The position numbers were made by a program, and so were the translations under genes. Under the pieces are notes generated by a model. The model saw only the letters and a list, made by a program, of their open reading frames with translations. It made no database searches and had not been told where the DNA came from. DNA of 64,000 nt from Larimichthys crocea (Eukaryota; Chordata; Actinopteri; Sciaenidae), in assembly GCF_000972845.2 (NCBI RefSeq), contig NC_040027.1:11213760-11277759 (forward strand), given 5' to 3'. This document shows, one piece after another, positions 55,501 through 64,000 of the stretch (the first letter of the stretch is position 1; the number at the start of each line of letters is the position of its first letter).

Positions 55501-56308
55501 TAATTATGTTTTCATTAGTGTATAATCACCTAGAAATTGGAATCATGCATGTATTTGTCATCTTAGAATGAGCTTTTTACATCAAGAGTGAGAGTGTGAG
55601 ATGTTGCAACTATACCACTAGATGGCACTTAATATTACACACTGGTCCTTTAACTCCACTTGCCAGCTTTTCCAGGATCTTTCAGCCACACCTCAAGGTC
55701 TTCCTCAACAGAATTGCAAAGTTATCACCAGTTTAACATTAGTTGTAATGAACTAACAGCCTTGTGCTGGAGTTATTGTAGATGTAGCTGTAGTTGAAAT
55801 AAAATCACCAAAGGCTGTACATGACTTTTTTTTTTAGAGCAAGAGAATTTTTAATGATTTCATTATCTTGACCTTCCTTGTGGGTTTTTTTTTTGGAAAC
55901 GTACCCAAAATAAACCAAGTTTCACCACATTTCATTTTTCACTTGAAAAATGAAAACAGGTGTATTTGGCATTCATTAGAAAGTTGTTCACTTTGTGTCG
56001 TTACAGATTCATTACAGAAATCTTCTCCAATTCATAAAAAGTTCTGCCTTCCCTGAGGAATTCCCCCAATGTCAGTGAGGTAAATCCTGTTTTCCAGGTG
56101 CAAGATAAACAGGTTGTGTATCCGCTCTGTGCACATGAACTAAAATATACTTTCACCTCTCTGCAGCTTCAGCGGAGCTGAACAAGGACAAAGCATATTC
56201 ATGACTATCATGAATCTGAGCACGCTGAGAATTGATGAGGCAACATGCAGCAAGAAACCAGAGCCAAGCTCATCTAGCCACAGCTCACAGGACTATAACT
56301 CATTATAA
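52564..56308 (+). CDS. C1orf87-like protein (carcinoma-related EF-hand protein homologue), shortened
   Basis: Six coding exons: 52564-52664, 53200-53350, 53654-53773, 54551-54796, 56007-56074 and 56167-56308, all phase-consistent, giving about 275 residues. Homology to human C1orf87, as recalled, is clear in three places: the N-terminus (PRLVVKIIGSKQVKQFIEEP), the SGDRSRSYIH stretch, and SEITHLFLKHDVPLKLPTFS followed by the HYRNLLQFIKSSAFPEEFPQ exon. After that the reading ends in a Ser-rich tail (SSSSHSSQDYNSL) with a TAA. The human protein continues for roughly as long again and carries further EF-hand-like helices, which are absent here; the last exon has no GT before its stop, so no donor could skip it. 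Molecular function is unknown. Coding exon 1 has an acceptor-like CTCCAG before its ATG, so a 5' non-coding exon is likely. Confidence 0.8.
55430..55653. mobile_element. MITE with perfect terminal inverted repeats, TTAA flanked
   Basis: TTAAAGGACCAGT at 55430-55442 and its exact reverse complement ACTGGTCCTTTAA at 55641-55653 bound a 224-bp AT-rich element with an internal CACTAGATGGCACTTAATAT phrase found in many fish genomes. If the outer TTAA on each side is the target-site duplication, the element is a piggyBac-type non-autonomous transposon. It lies in the fourth intron of the C1orf87-like gene. It has no coding sequence. Confidence 0.8.
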
Positions 56309-57495
56309 CGCGGTGACGGAAATTAGTGTGTGAGAGAAGATTTATCATCCTATATCATGTATACGATTATTGCGCTACATCCATTTGGCACGCATTTTGA
56401 CAAGCTATTCTTTTTTCCCTGTGCTATATGACCCTGTCCTGGACAGGACACTGAGATCCGCCTCTTATGAACATAAGACAAGAAACAGCAACAGTAGTTA
56501 GAGGTTATTGGACGTACAGTCAATCAACCATATTAAGAGTTAATAGTTATTAGTACTGTGTCAGTTTTGTGTGTACTTGAAGGACCCACATTAGTTGGGG
56601 ATGAATGTAAACTGTAACACGCATTTGCACTGTCGACACACCAGGCGTGTCGTATAGAAGTCAGACTTTAGTGTCAATCGCAGAACTAAAAGTGGTTCAT
56701 AGGATTGGGAAACAGCAGTAACCTGATTCCACATCTCTGATATGTAGGTGTGGTGTTGTACTCAATCATGATGATTGAAAGAATGGGGACATCATCTTCC
56801 TACTAGCTATATAGTTTTTGTTGCAGACCGGCCACTGAGACAGAATTGGCATCAGGACTGACCGGCAGAACTTTATCCAGCACCCCTGGGGACTGTTTAC
56901 ACCTGACACCAACATGTGGTTTGGGTAATCCAAACACAAGTGGACAGCTCCAAGCACAGGTGTGCATGCACCCAAGACATGTTGAGATTCGGCTCTGACG
57001 TGATCTGGTCCGCATCTGATGACCTTTTTTTAGTAAATTGTCCTGGGCCGTAATTTAAGACCGCCTACGCAGCTGATCACCCGAGTCATACTCCTGTACC
57101 AACGCAGTCATACTGGAATGTAAAACAACCAGAAGCCACAACAAAGGGCAAGAAGGTCATGGGTGGAGAACAAACCATTTTTTTTAGCACAATAGAAACT
57201 GGATGATTCATATTACATCTGGAAATGATGCGTTTATGTCCATATAAAGTGGGAAAGTGAGATCACAAGTAGTCACTTGAGAATAATGTCATGTGTGACT
57301 ATATACTTCGAGCTGTCCAGCTTTGACTGGATCACCCCAAGACGTGGGTTAATGTCAGGTGTGAACAGGGCGTTCGTACAGCCATGCATCGAGCAAACAC
57401 TAATAGTACAGATGTGTCACTCGCCAAACTCAGACCCAAAAAGGCAAACATGAAGGGAGTAACTCACATGACACGACAAAGTTGTTTGCTTTTTC
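56309..57495. other. Interval between convergent genes
   Basis: Between the C1orf87-like stop and the presumed tut4 poly(A) site. No exon, repeat of known class or clear plus-strand AATAAA was identified. It presumably holds the 3' UTR of the C1orf87-like gene. Confidence 0.5.
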
Positions 57496-57501
57496 TTTAT
57501 T
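57496..57501 (-). other. tut4: Candidate tut4 poly(A) signal
   Basis: AATAAA on the minus strand about 440 bases past the tut4 stop codon, next to U-rich sequence. It is the best-placed hexamer but other signals further left cannot be ruled out. Confidence 0.4.
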
Positions 57502-57939
57502 TTTTTTGTAGCTTTTTTTTTTATATTTAAGATTTTTTCCCTTTTTTCTTGCTATCCCTGCTTTTGGCACTACATACTTAGGGTGACATGTTAGATTGTT
57601 TTTAAAACAAACGTCTATTCAAAGCCTTCATCTTGTGGCAAGCAAAGTATGAATACAGCTAATAAAAATAAAGGTTTACATTTTTTCCTCCTTACTTTAC
57701 ACATAAAATAAAAACACTTTTTTGGACCCCCTCAAAAATGGGGGTATTAAAATATTTGACATTTGTATCACAAATCAATGTAATGAGACAAAAAATAAAA
57801 CATAAAAACTGTACAAAAATGATAAAATTCATTTTAAAAATTCTTGTGATCAAATGATGCAAAGAGTACATTATTTTTTTTTTTTGATTTGTTATGTTAC
57901 TGACCATAAATCTAATTAAAAAGACGCGAGACGTGAGTT

Positions 57940-58028
57940 TCACTTCTTCTGCTGGATGAAATTCAGATTAACTTGATGTCGGACATGTGGGACCAGTGGG
58001 AAGTTTGGATTCGGATGTACCACAGAAC
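57940..58028 (-). CDS. tut4: tut4 last coding exon
   Basis: Encodes SVVHPNPNFPLVPHVRHQVN then LNFIQQKK and a TGA complementary to 57940-57942. The acceptor is TTTCATCAG. Confidence 0.92.
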
Positions 58029-61000
58029 CTGATGAAAGAACGGAGAGACAAAACCCAAAGTCAGTACAAACGGAGAGCTTGTGGTTTAGTTTTCTCAGCA
58101 GCAGCAGTGAGAACAGTGTTCATCATGTCTGACCTTGGGCCACGAAAGGTTTGCCGGGCTGGTAGCCTCCGTTGCCCTGCTGGATGTAGTTCTGGGGCAT
58201 CCTGTAGGGCCAGGATGGAGACAGGGCGTACTGTGGTGCTTTATTGTGCTCCCATAACCGAGAGCCTTGGTTCACACTTACAAACTGGGCTGGGTGGCCG
58301 GACTCTGTAGAGACAAGATCAAAACATACATAAATAAATTAATAATAAAGCCTAAAAAAGGCAAAGAACTAGTGTCGCAAACTCCAAAATCATTTGATAG
58401 AATAATAAAAATGATTTGCTAACTGAATTAAACTATATTTAAAAGACAGAGAAAGAGGAAGACAGACGGTGCCACCAAAGATCACCCAGTGAATACCTGA
58501 CTTGACTACAGTGCCATTGCCCATGAGTGACCCAGGTTGTGCCAAGTGGTTGTGCCAGTGTCCTTCCCGTCCTGGCCCACTAATGCCCAGCTGTCTCCCC
58601 GCAGGCTGGGCGAAGATGATGCTGGGGTCGTTCAGGTTCATGGGGCTGGGGTTGCCCCCTGAGCCGGTGGGACTCCCGTTCCCAGATGCTGAGCGCAGCG
58701 TGAATTTCAGGCCGGGCGGGGAGGGGGCGGTGGGAGAGGATGTGGTGAGGACTGGTCCGTGGATTGGCCAGGAGGTGGAAGGGATGTGGACTGGGTGATG
58801 AGGCTGCCCCTGGGAGTGGTGAGATTGGTGCTGGTGGGAGGGAAGTAGCCCCAGAGCGGTGAGCGCCCCCGGGTGGTACTGGCCTGGATGGGAGGTCGGG
58901 AAGCTAAAGAGCGGCAGGGGAACCTGGGGGTGAGCAGGCTGCTTCGGAGGACCAGCAGAACTGGTCTTACTGTGGGAGGGCTGAGGGGAACTGGAGGACT
59001 GGGTCGAACTCTGGGGGACAGATGTAGGCTGTGGGGAGTATGGTGGAGTCTGCCGACTATCGGACTACGAGAAGAAGAAAGAAAGAATTGTAAGTCAACA
59101 ATTGGACTTTTATTTATACATTATAATATTAATTTATTCACTATTGTACTCACACATTCAGAAGGCTGCCTGGTCCTGCCAGGACAGTCTGCAGCTGCCT
59201 GGGGGATGGGGATGGACTGGCTCACTATAGTTCGTACCATGTGAGGAGCTGGGCAAGAAGAACAAAGAAACATAAAACCAGTTTTATAAAGGTCTGAACA
59301 TTAGTTGTGTCCTGATTTACATATCAAGAGAGTTAACCACGGGTTCATAAAGCGGCACAATAATCAATGAGACTGACAGAAACACTACGATGTATATTTG
59401 TTTGTGTTCTTGTGTTGAAGTTTTGAGAAAGTGAAACTGTGAGAGATTCTGTGGATACCTGGCGCTCCGGTTGTCCTCTGTTTGAGGTGGCGGTACTCAG
59501 GACAGTCCCGCCGTACGTGACCCATGTCTCCACATTGGAAACAACGTCGGTCCTTCGGCTCGCGCTCCTCCTCTTTTACGTCCTCGTCTTTGTCGTTTTC
59601 CTTCTTCTTAATCCTGGCAAAGAAAAGGTTCAGGGCACAACCAAGAAAGGATGAATAAAACTGATACGGTCAGTATAAACGTAGAAATGAAGGTGCAAAC
59701 ATACATGCTAAGAATAATTACAAATGGTACAGGCTCTCCTAAATATCAGACTTCGGTTTCCTCCAACTACACACATACACACATACAGTAACTTTATATT
59801 AACTGCTTACAGTGTTAGCCTAACTTACCTATGTGACTCACCTGGAGCTTCAGGAATAAGTATTTTTCCCTTACTGCCTCTGGTCTACTCGTTTCTAAAG
59901 TCTTTTCTTCTCTCTGATAAACTCTCCACTGTCACCTGTTCTTTGCTTCCACTTTGATGTAAGGAGATCTACAGGTTCACCTGTTTCTCTTTCTGTATCC
60001 CTCACGTATCTTTTGTTGATATTCAACAGCCTCTTTCTTTATTGTTATTCGTGTTATCACCATCGTATCATTTCACAGCTACCGTATGACGGCAATGACA
60101 CTTGGCAACTACATCAAGACCATGTTGCTACGTTTTACTTGTCCTTTTTTTTACATACTGAGGAAACACAAAAGTAAAAGTGAATATTAATTCATGACAT
60201 ATTTTTTACTCGACAAGAGTATCTTTTAGTTTTTCTTGGAATTCTACCGAGCCGAGAGAAAGATTTCGATGAATGAAGAGGGGACAACCTGCGTCGCTTT
60301 GGACAGTCCTTCATGTAATGTCCAATCTTCCCGCAGATTCGGCAGCACCTGTCGTTGGGCGCCAACTCGCCGTCCGTCAAAACCTTCGAGTCAAAGAAGT
60401 AGTCCTGCAGCAGAGCACGAAGGAAGCAGCAGATATTTTAAACGAGTAAGAGTTCCCTCAGGGGTCAGAGAAGACGACGTTCAAATGTTTAAACCCTCAT
60501 GAGTCATGAGGAACGTACCACTTCAGTGCCGGGGACGGGGTAGAACGGAGTTCCAAACAACTTTCTCCCATTGATGAAGGCCTTCATGATGAAGTTGGTC
60601 ACTAGAAAAAGCAAAAGGAGGAACATTTTTCACAGGCTTAGAGGCGGCTGAGATCACATCATTAGAAATGTATCTTTTAAAACACAAAGTGACATTAAAA
60701 CTGTCAGAAAAGCCAGAAAGCAGATGTCTTTAGTAAAAAAACACCTCTGACTCAACAATCCCAGACTTATGTTGTTTTCAAATTTCACAATAACGCCCTC
60801 AAGTTAAAAAAGTATTTTGGACTAAAGCACTTACTTTTACGAGAAACTCCTGCACCAAGGTTATGATTCAAATCAAAGGGATCTGAGGGGAAGAACAGAC
60901 GAGTGAGTCAAAGCGAGGTTAAGAAGCAGGTAAAGGAAACGGCTGAGAAGGTCTGTGTGGACACCTTCGATAGCGATGCATTTGCTGGTCCACTGTTTCT

Positions 61001-64000
61001 CAAAGGTGGTGAGACGTTTCGTTTGGCGGATGCTGATGACGTGCTCTTTGAAGTCAAATTCTTCTGTGTAAAAGCGCAGGAGTCCCAACCACAGCTCTCC
61101 CACTGACTCTGTGTTCGGCTGCAGGTCTGGCAGAAGCCGACGCTGCGACAACAGAAGAAACAAACTTAGTACCAATTTAATTTTAAAGTAGCAGAAAATG
61201 TGCGACAGGAGCAACATTTGGACTACAGCACTTATTAAAAAAAAAGCTGTGATGCTGTGTACAATGTGAAGCCCAGAGGGTATGATATGCAGGATAGTTT
61301 GACTTTGTTTCATTTAACTCACCAGATCCTCAAGGTCATCACAAAAGAAAGCATTCCAGCCATCTACCATGCGCTGGGGAACAGTCGTCCCATCAAAGAT
61401 CTACAAAAAAAAACAAAAAAAACATCATACAGAGTTATCCATTGTCCTTCATTGAAAGCTAAGCACTCTTGTGTTTCAGGTAGAGCTCATTAGTTCATTA
61501 ATCAGTGACCGTTACCTCCTGCAGGACGGGAATGACTGGCGGCTGCCGCTGCTGCAGGAAGTAGAGCACCATCAGAATGTAAGCATAAGACGAGAGGCTT
61601 CCTCTGGACGCATCCCCAATGTCGCAGCGCTGTGAGCACAGAGTCGGATTAGTTACACCGTCAACAGTAGTGATGCAGTGTTTTCAGGTGTTTCTGGCAA
61701 ACATCCTATTTTCTGTAAGTTCTTAATCTTAAACACGTCAAGCCTGTTTCATCTCTGTGTCAGCTTCATGCACCTGTAACCACAACCAGTGATGTCACAG
61801 AGTCCTGGAGTACATCTGTGCATCACTGCAATCTGAGATGTTAAACTGAAGGCCAGCAAAGATCAGACCTTCAAATGGGTGTTATGTTACCCAGGGAAAG
61901 TCCTGGTTATGTGAAGTGGGACTGTTTGAGATATTTATCAACTTACCTTTGCAAAGACTTTCATTGTATATCCCAAGAACTGCACACGTGGATCCAGTGC
62001 CGCATATGTGGCCAGCATCCTGGTGTTGTGTTGAGCCTGCAGAGACGACCCGTCCAAAGTTTATTCACCACTTTCAATAAATAAAAAGGTATGTCTAAGC
62101 ACTTTATAAGGCAGCTCCATTCACTCACCAGGGTGTTATAAAGGCTAATGTCTCCCTCCAGGCCGCTCTGTCTGTGTTCAAACTTCACAATAGGCACTTT
62201 AGCTGTTGTGATAGGCAAGATGTTCCTCAGACCTGTGATGTTGGGGAGAAGGAGGGATCACAGTAAGATTCAGTCTTTGACACAGAGATAGAGATAGATG
62301 AGAGGTCATTACTGAAACGTTAATTCACCTGCATGTTTCTTCAACACTTTTGCAAGACCTTCAATGATCTCCTTGCAGTTCAGCTTCTGTTCAAAGAGAT
62401 TTAAAATTTTAAATGCAACAGTGAACAGATAAAGGGGGTCACTAAATGTCAGTCCCACTGAGGCAGCGTGAGTTGCATTAAAGAGGAGTGTGTCTGTGTG
62501 TTTAGTCCACCTACCTCTGCAGTATCATGACCCTCCAGAGTCATGCAGATATCAAGGTCGCTGTCACGGAAGCCAAAGCCGTTCTTGGAGGAGCCAAACA
62601 AGCAGAGCTGAGCTTTATCTGTGGATTCAAACACACACAGAGGAGGAAATTCACATTTCTATCACATTCTGTATCATTCTCAGAAACTGTCAAATAAAAA
62701 CTGGTTTCTCAAATAATAATCTGTCTGTTCAGAATCTGGTTAAAATATAGAAACAACAGTCACGTCACACTCACCACACTGTTGCTGAGTTTCTCTTTAA
62801 CCACCTGATTCATTAATTCTGTTTGATTCTACTTATTATAATCTCACGCTGTTACACTGCTGTTAATGAAACTCAACACTTCTAAATTAACAAAGCAAAG
62901 GGGGAGAAAGCAGGAAGGCTTGACAAGACTTAAAACATTTTGGATACTGGGGGTGGAAAAGCCTGGTTCTCCCTTTATTTGAGGAACAAACATAAATGGC
63001 TCAGGTCAATAACAAAAAATGTTGTTTTGAAGTTAATACTCACCATTATACTCCTTCCTTATAAACCTCTCCAGGCTGGCGAGGATCTGCTCCCTCTTCT
63101 GCTGCTCAGCATGAGTTGGTGACAATTCATCTGCAAACAGCAGAACAGAAACTCAGTCATGCAAAACTGCAATTAGTCAAATAGTTAAAATAAATGTTGA
63201 AGGCATTATACTTGCCAATTACGGTTTAGCCCTTTTTCCAGGCAAACATGAAAAAAAACATCTGATGGTTCTGATTCAGAAATGTGAGAATTTGTTGCCT
63301 TTATTAAATATTTTGGAACACTGGTCAGACTTCCTGTCGTATTATAGTTTAGAGTAAATGTAATGCAGTTTACTTTTGAATAGGTTTAAATGTTTTTTTA
63401 GTTTTTGGTACCATCTGTCAAAGGAGATCAAATTCAATAATCAATTTCACATTGAATACATACAGTAGCATAATTTGCAGAGTCCATCAAGGATATCTCT
63501 GAAGCGGTCGTTCATAGGGGGCAGAGGCTTCAGCTCGATCTTCTTGAAGTCTTCAGGACACTCGTCCTTCAGGTGACCGTCACGTTTGCAGATGCTGCAC
63601 ACAACAGTTGGAGGCTGGAACGAAAAAGTTCAAAGAGCATGAATGAAATGACCATTATGAGCTTTACCAACACAACAACACAAAATGTTGGACACTAGTT
63701 AGAGAACATCATTGTGATTAACTATTTCTGTGGGGCAATGAGCCGAGCAGTCACACAGAATTCAGTTTTTTTAAGATATTTTACCACTGAGAAATGTGAC
63801 ATAATTACTTTTATAGTAGAGTCGATTAAATTACTTATTGATGCTATGCTCTATTAAAACACATAAAATAAAATGAAGTATGCAAAGTTGAATGGTGTTC
63901 ATGATAATTACCTTCCCACCAGTAAATATCATCTTATCAAACACATAGTGCAGGTCCTCTGATGCAACGGGTCCATCCTTATCTGAAACGCTGCTTTCCT
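57940..64000 (-). CDS. tut4: Terminal uridylyltransferase 4, 3' part (18 exons, partial)
   Basis: TUT4 (ZCCHC11) adds uridines to RNA 3' ends: to pre-let-7 recruited by LIN28, and to short-poly(A) mRNAs, mostly in the cytoplasm. Exons in gene order: 63912-64000 (partial), 63464-63614, 63044-63130, 62515-62618, 62329-62386, 62129-62232, 61947-62036, 61516-61629, 61323-61400, 60965-61142, 60835-60882, 60519-60601, 60289-60404, 59459-59613, 59154-59248, 58497-59064, 58134-58304, 57940-58028. All phases agree over about 791 codons. They encode, in order, a first CCHC knuckle, the catalytic nucleotidyltransferase core, the PAP-associated part, two more CCHC knuckles, and a Pro/Gln/His-rich tail. 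MTLEGHDTAE, GLEGDISLYN and NLNDPSIIFAQPA match TUT4 rather than TUT7. The N-terminal inactive half lies beyond the right edge. Confidence 0.95.
58497..59064 (-). CDS. tut4: tut4 exon: Pro/Ser/His/Gln-rich tail
   Basis: A large 568-base exon. The composition is low-complexity (PQPTSVPQSSTQSSSSPQPS; HHSQGQPHHPVHIP) but includes SWPIHGPVL and MNLNDPSIIFAQPAGRQ, both conserved with human TUT4. Plus-strand open frames over this exon are shadows of its GC-rich sequence. Confidence 0.92.
59459..59613 (-). CDS. tut4: tut4 exon: charged linker and third CCHC zinc knuckle
   Basis: Begins with a Lys/Asp/Glu linker (IKKKENDKDEDVKEEEREPK) and continues RRCFQCGDMGHVRRDCPEYR, a complete C-x2-C-x4-H-x4-C knuckle. 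The linker between knuckles two and three looks shorter than in human TUT4 as recalled. Confidence 0.93.
60289..60404 (-). CDS. tut4: tut4 exon: second CCHC zinc knuckle
   Basis: Encodes DYFFDSKVLTDGELAPNDRC followed by CRICGKIGHYMKDCPKRR. The knuckle is complete and is strongly conserved in TUT4. The frame stays open for about 24 codons into the following intron, so intron retention would give a short alternative end. Confidence 0.95.
62129..62232 (-). CDS. tut4: tut4 exon: third catalytic aspartate
   Basis: Encodes LRNILPITTAKVPIVKFEHR then QSGLEGDISLYNTL. The Asp of EGDIS completes the catalytic triad. CACAG acceptor and CTG/GTGAGT donor. Confidence 0.95.
62515..62618 (-). CDS. tut4: tut4 exon: catalytic nucleotidyltransferase motif
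   Basis: Encodes LCLFGSSKNGFGFRDSDLDI then CMTLEGHDTAE. The GSS motif followed by DSD supplies two of the three metal-binding aspartates of the active, C-terminal uridylyltransferase module. The third is in GLEGDISLYN in exon 62129-62232. All three are intact, so activity is expected. Confidence 0.96.
63464..63614 (-). CDS. tut4: tut4 exon: first CCHC zinc knuckle
   Basis: A 151-base exon encoding PPTVVCSICKRDGHLKDECP with a complete C-x2-C-x4-H-x4-C knuckle, then EDFKKIELKPLPPMNDRFRD. This knuckle precedes the catalytic core and is known in TUT4/7 to help bind RNA. Confidence 0.95.

Noticed and set aside
58502..59244. Plus-strand Gly/Arg-rich frames over tut4
   Set aside because: They are antisense shadows of the GC-rich tut4 tail exon.

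Overview
The window is vertebrate nuclear DNA, almost certainly from a ray-finned (teleost) fish, probably a percomorph. Its genes are split by GT-AG introns, it is rich in (CA)n/(TG)n microsatellites, and it carries several interspersed repeats common in fish genomes. It holds parts of four genes and a long gene-poor stretch. Nothing prokaryotic, no CRISPR array and no convincing tRNA or rRNA gene was seen.

Layout. (1) 1-10,960: the 5' part of a rhophilin gene, best matched to rhpn1, minus strand, running off the left edge. Five coding exons were located (10470-10489, 10279-10366, 6972-7087, 1098-1226, 295-370) with a CpG-rich, CCAAT-box promoter around 10,500-10,960 that also has an RFX-type X-box. 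(2) 10,960-19,830: intergenic, with decayed repeats and a near-identical ~745 bp duplicated block on both sides of a 10-N assembly gap. (3) 19,833-24,251: a two-exon minus-strand gene for a ~206-residue single-pass membrane protein that I could not assign to a named family. (4) 24,960-52,560: about 27 kb without a supportable gene. It holds a decayed Tc1-type transposon, several teleost repeats and AT-rich homeobox-core-like stretches that could be conserved regulatory DNA. (5) 52,564-56,308: a six-exon plus-strand gene homologous to human C1orf87 (carcinoma-related EF-hand protein) that ends after about 275 residues, roughly half the human length. (6) 57,940-64,000: the 3' 18 coding exons of tut4 (zcchc11, terminal uridylyltransferase 4), minus strand, running off the right edge. 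It includes the catalytic nucleotidyltransferase module, three CCHC zinc knuckles and the proline/glutamine-rich C-terminus.

The genes are not an operon or pathway. Rhophilin is a Rho-GTP-binding scaffold, TUT4 uridylates pre-let-7 and mRNAs, and the C1orf87-like and orphan membrane proteins have no established biochemical role. The C1orf87-like gene and tut4 converge, with stop codons about 1.6 kb apart.

All homology calls come from reading translations and recalling family sequences; no database search was run. Exon borders were set by splice consensus plus reading-frame phase, and they are phase-consistent in all four genes.
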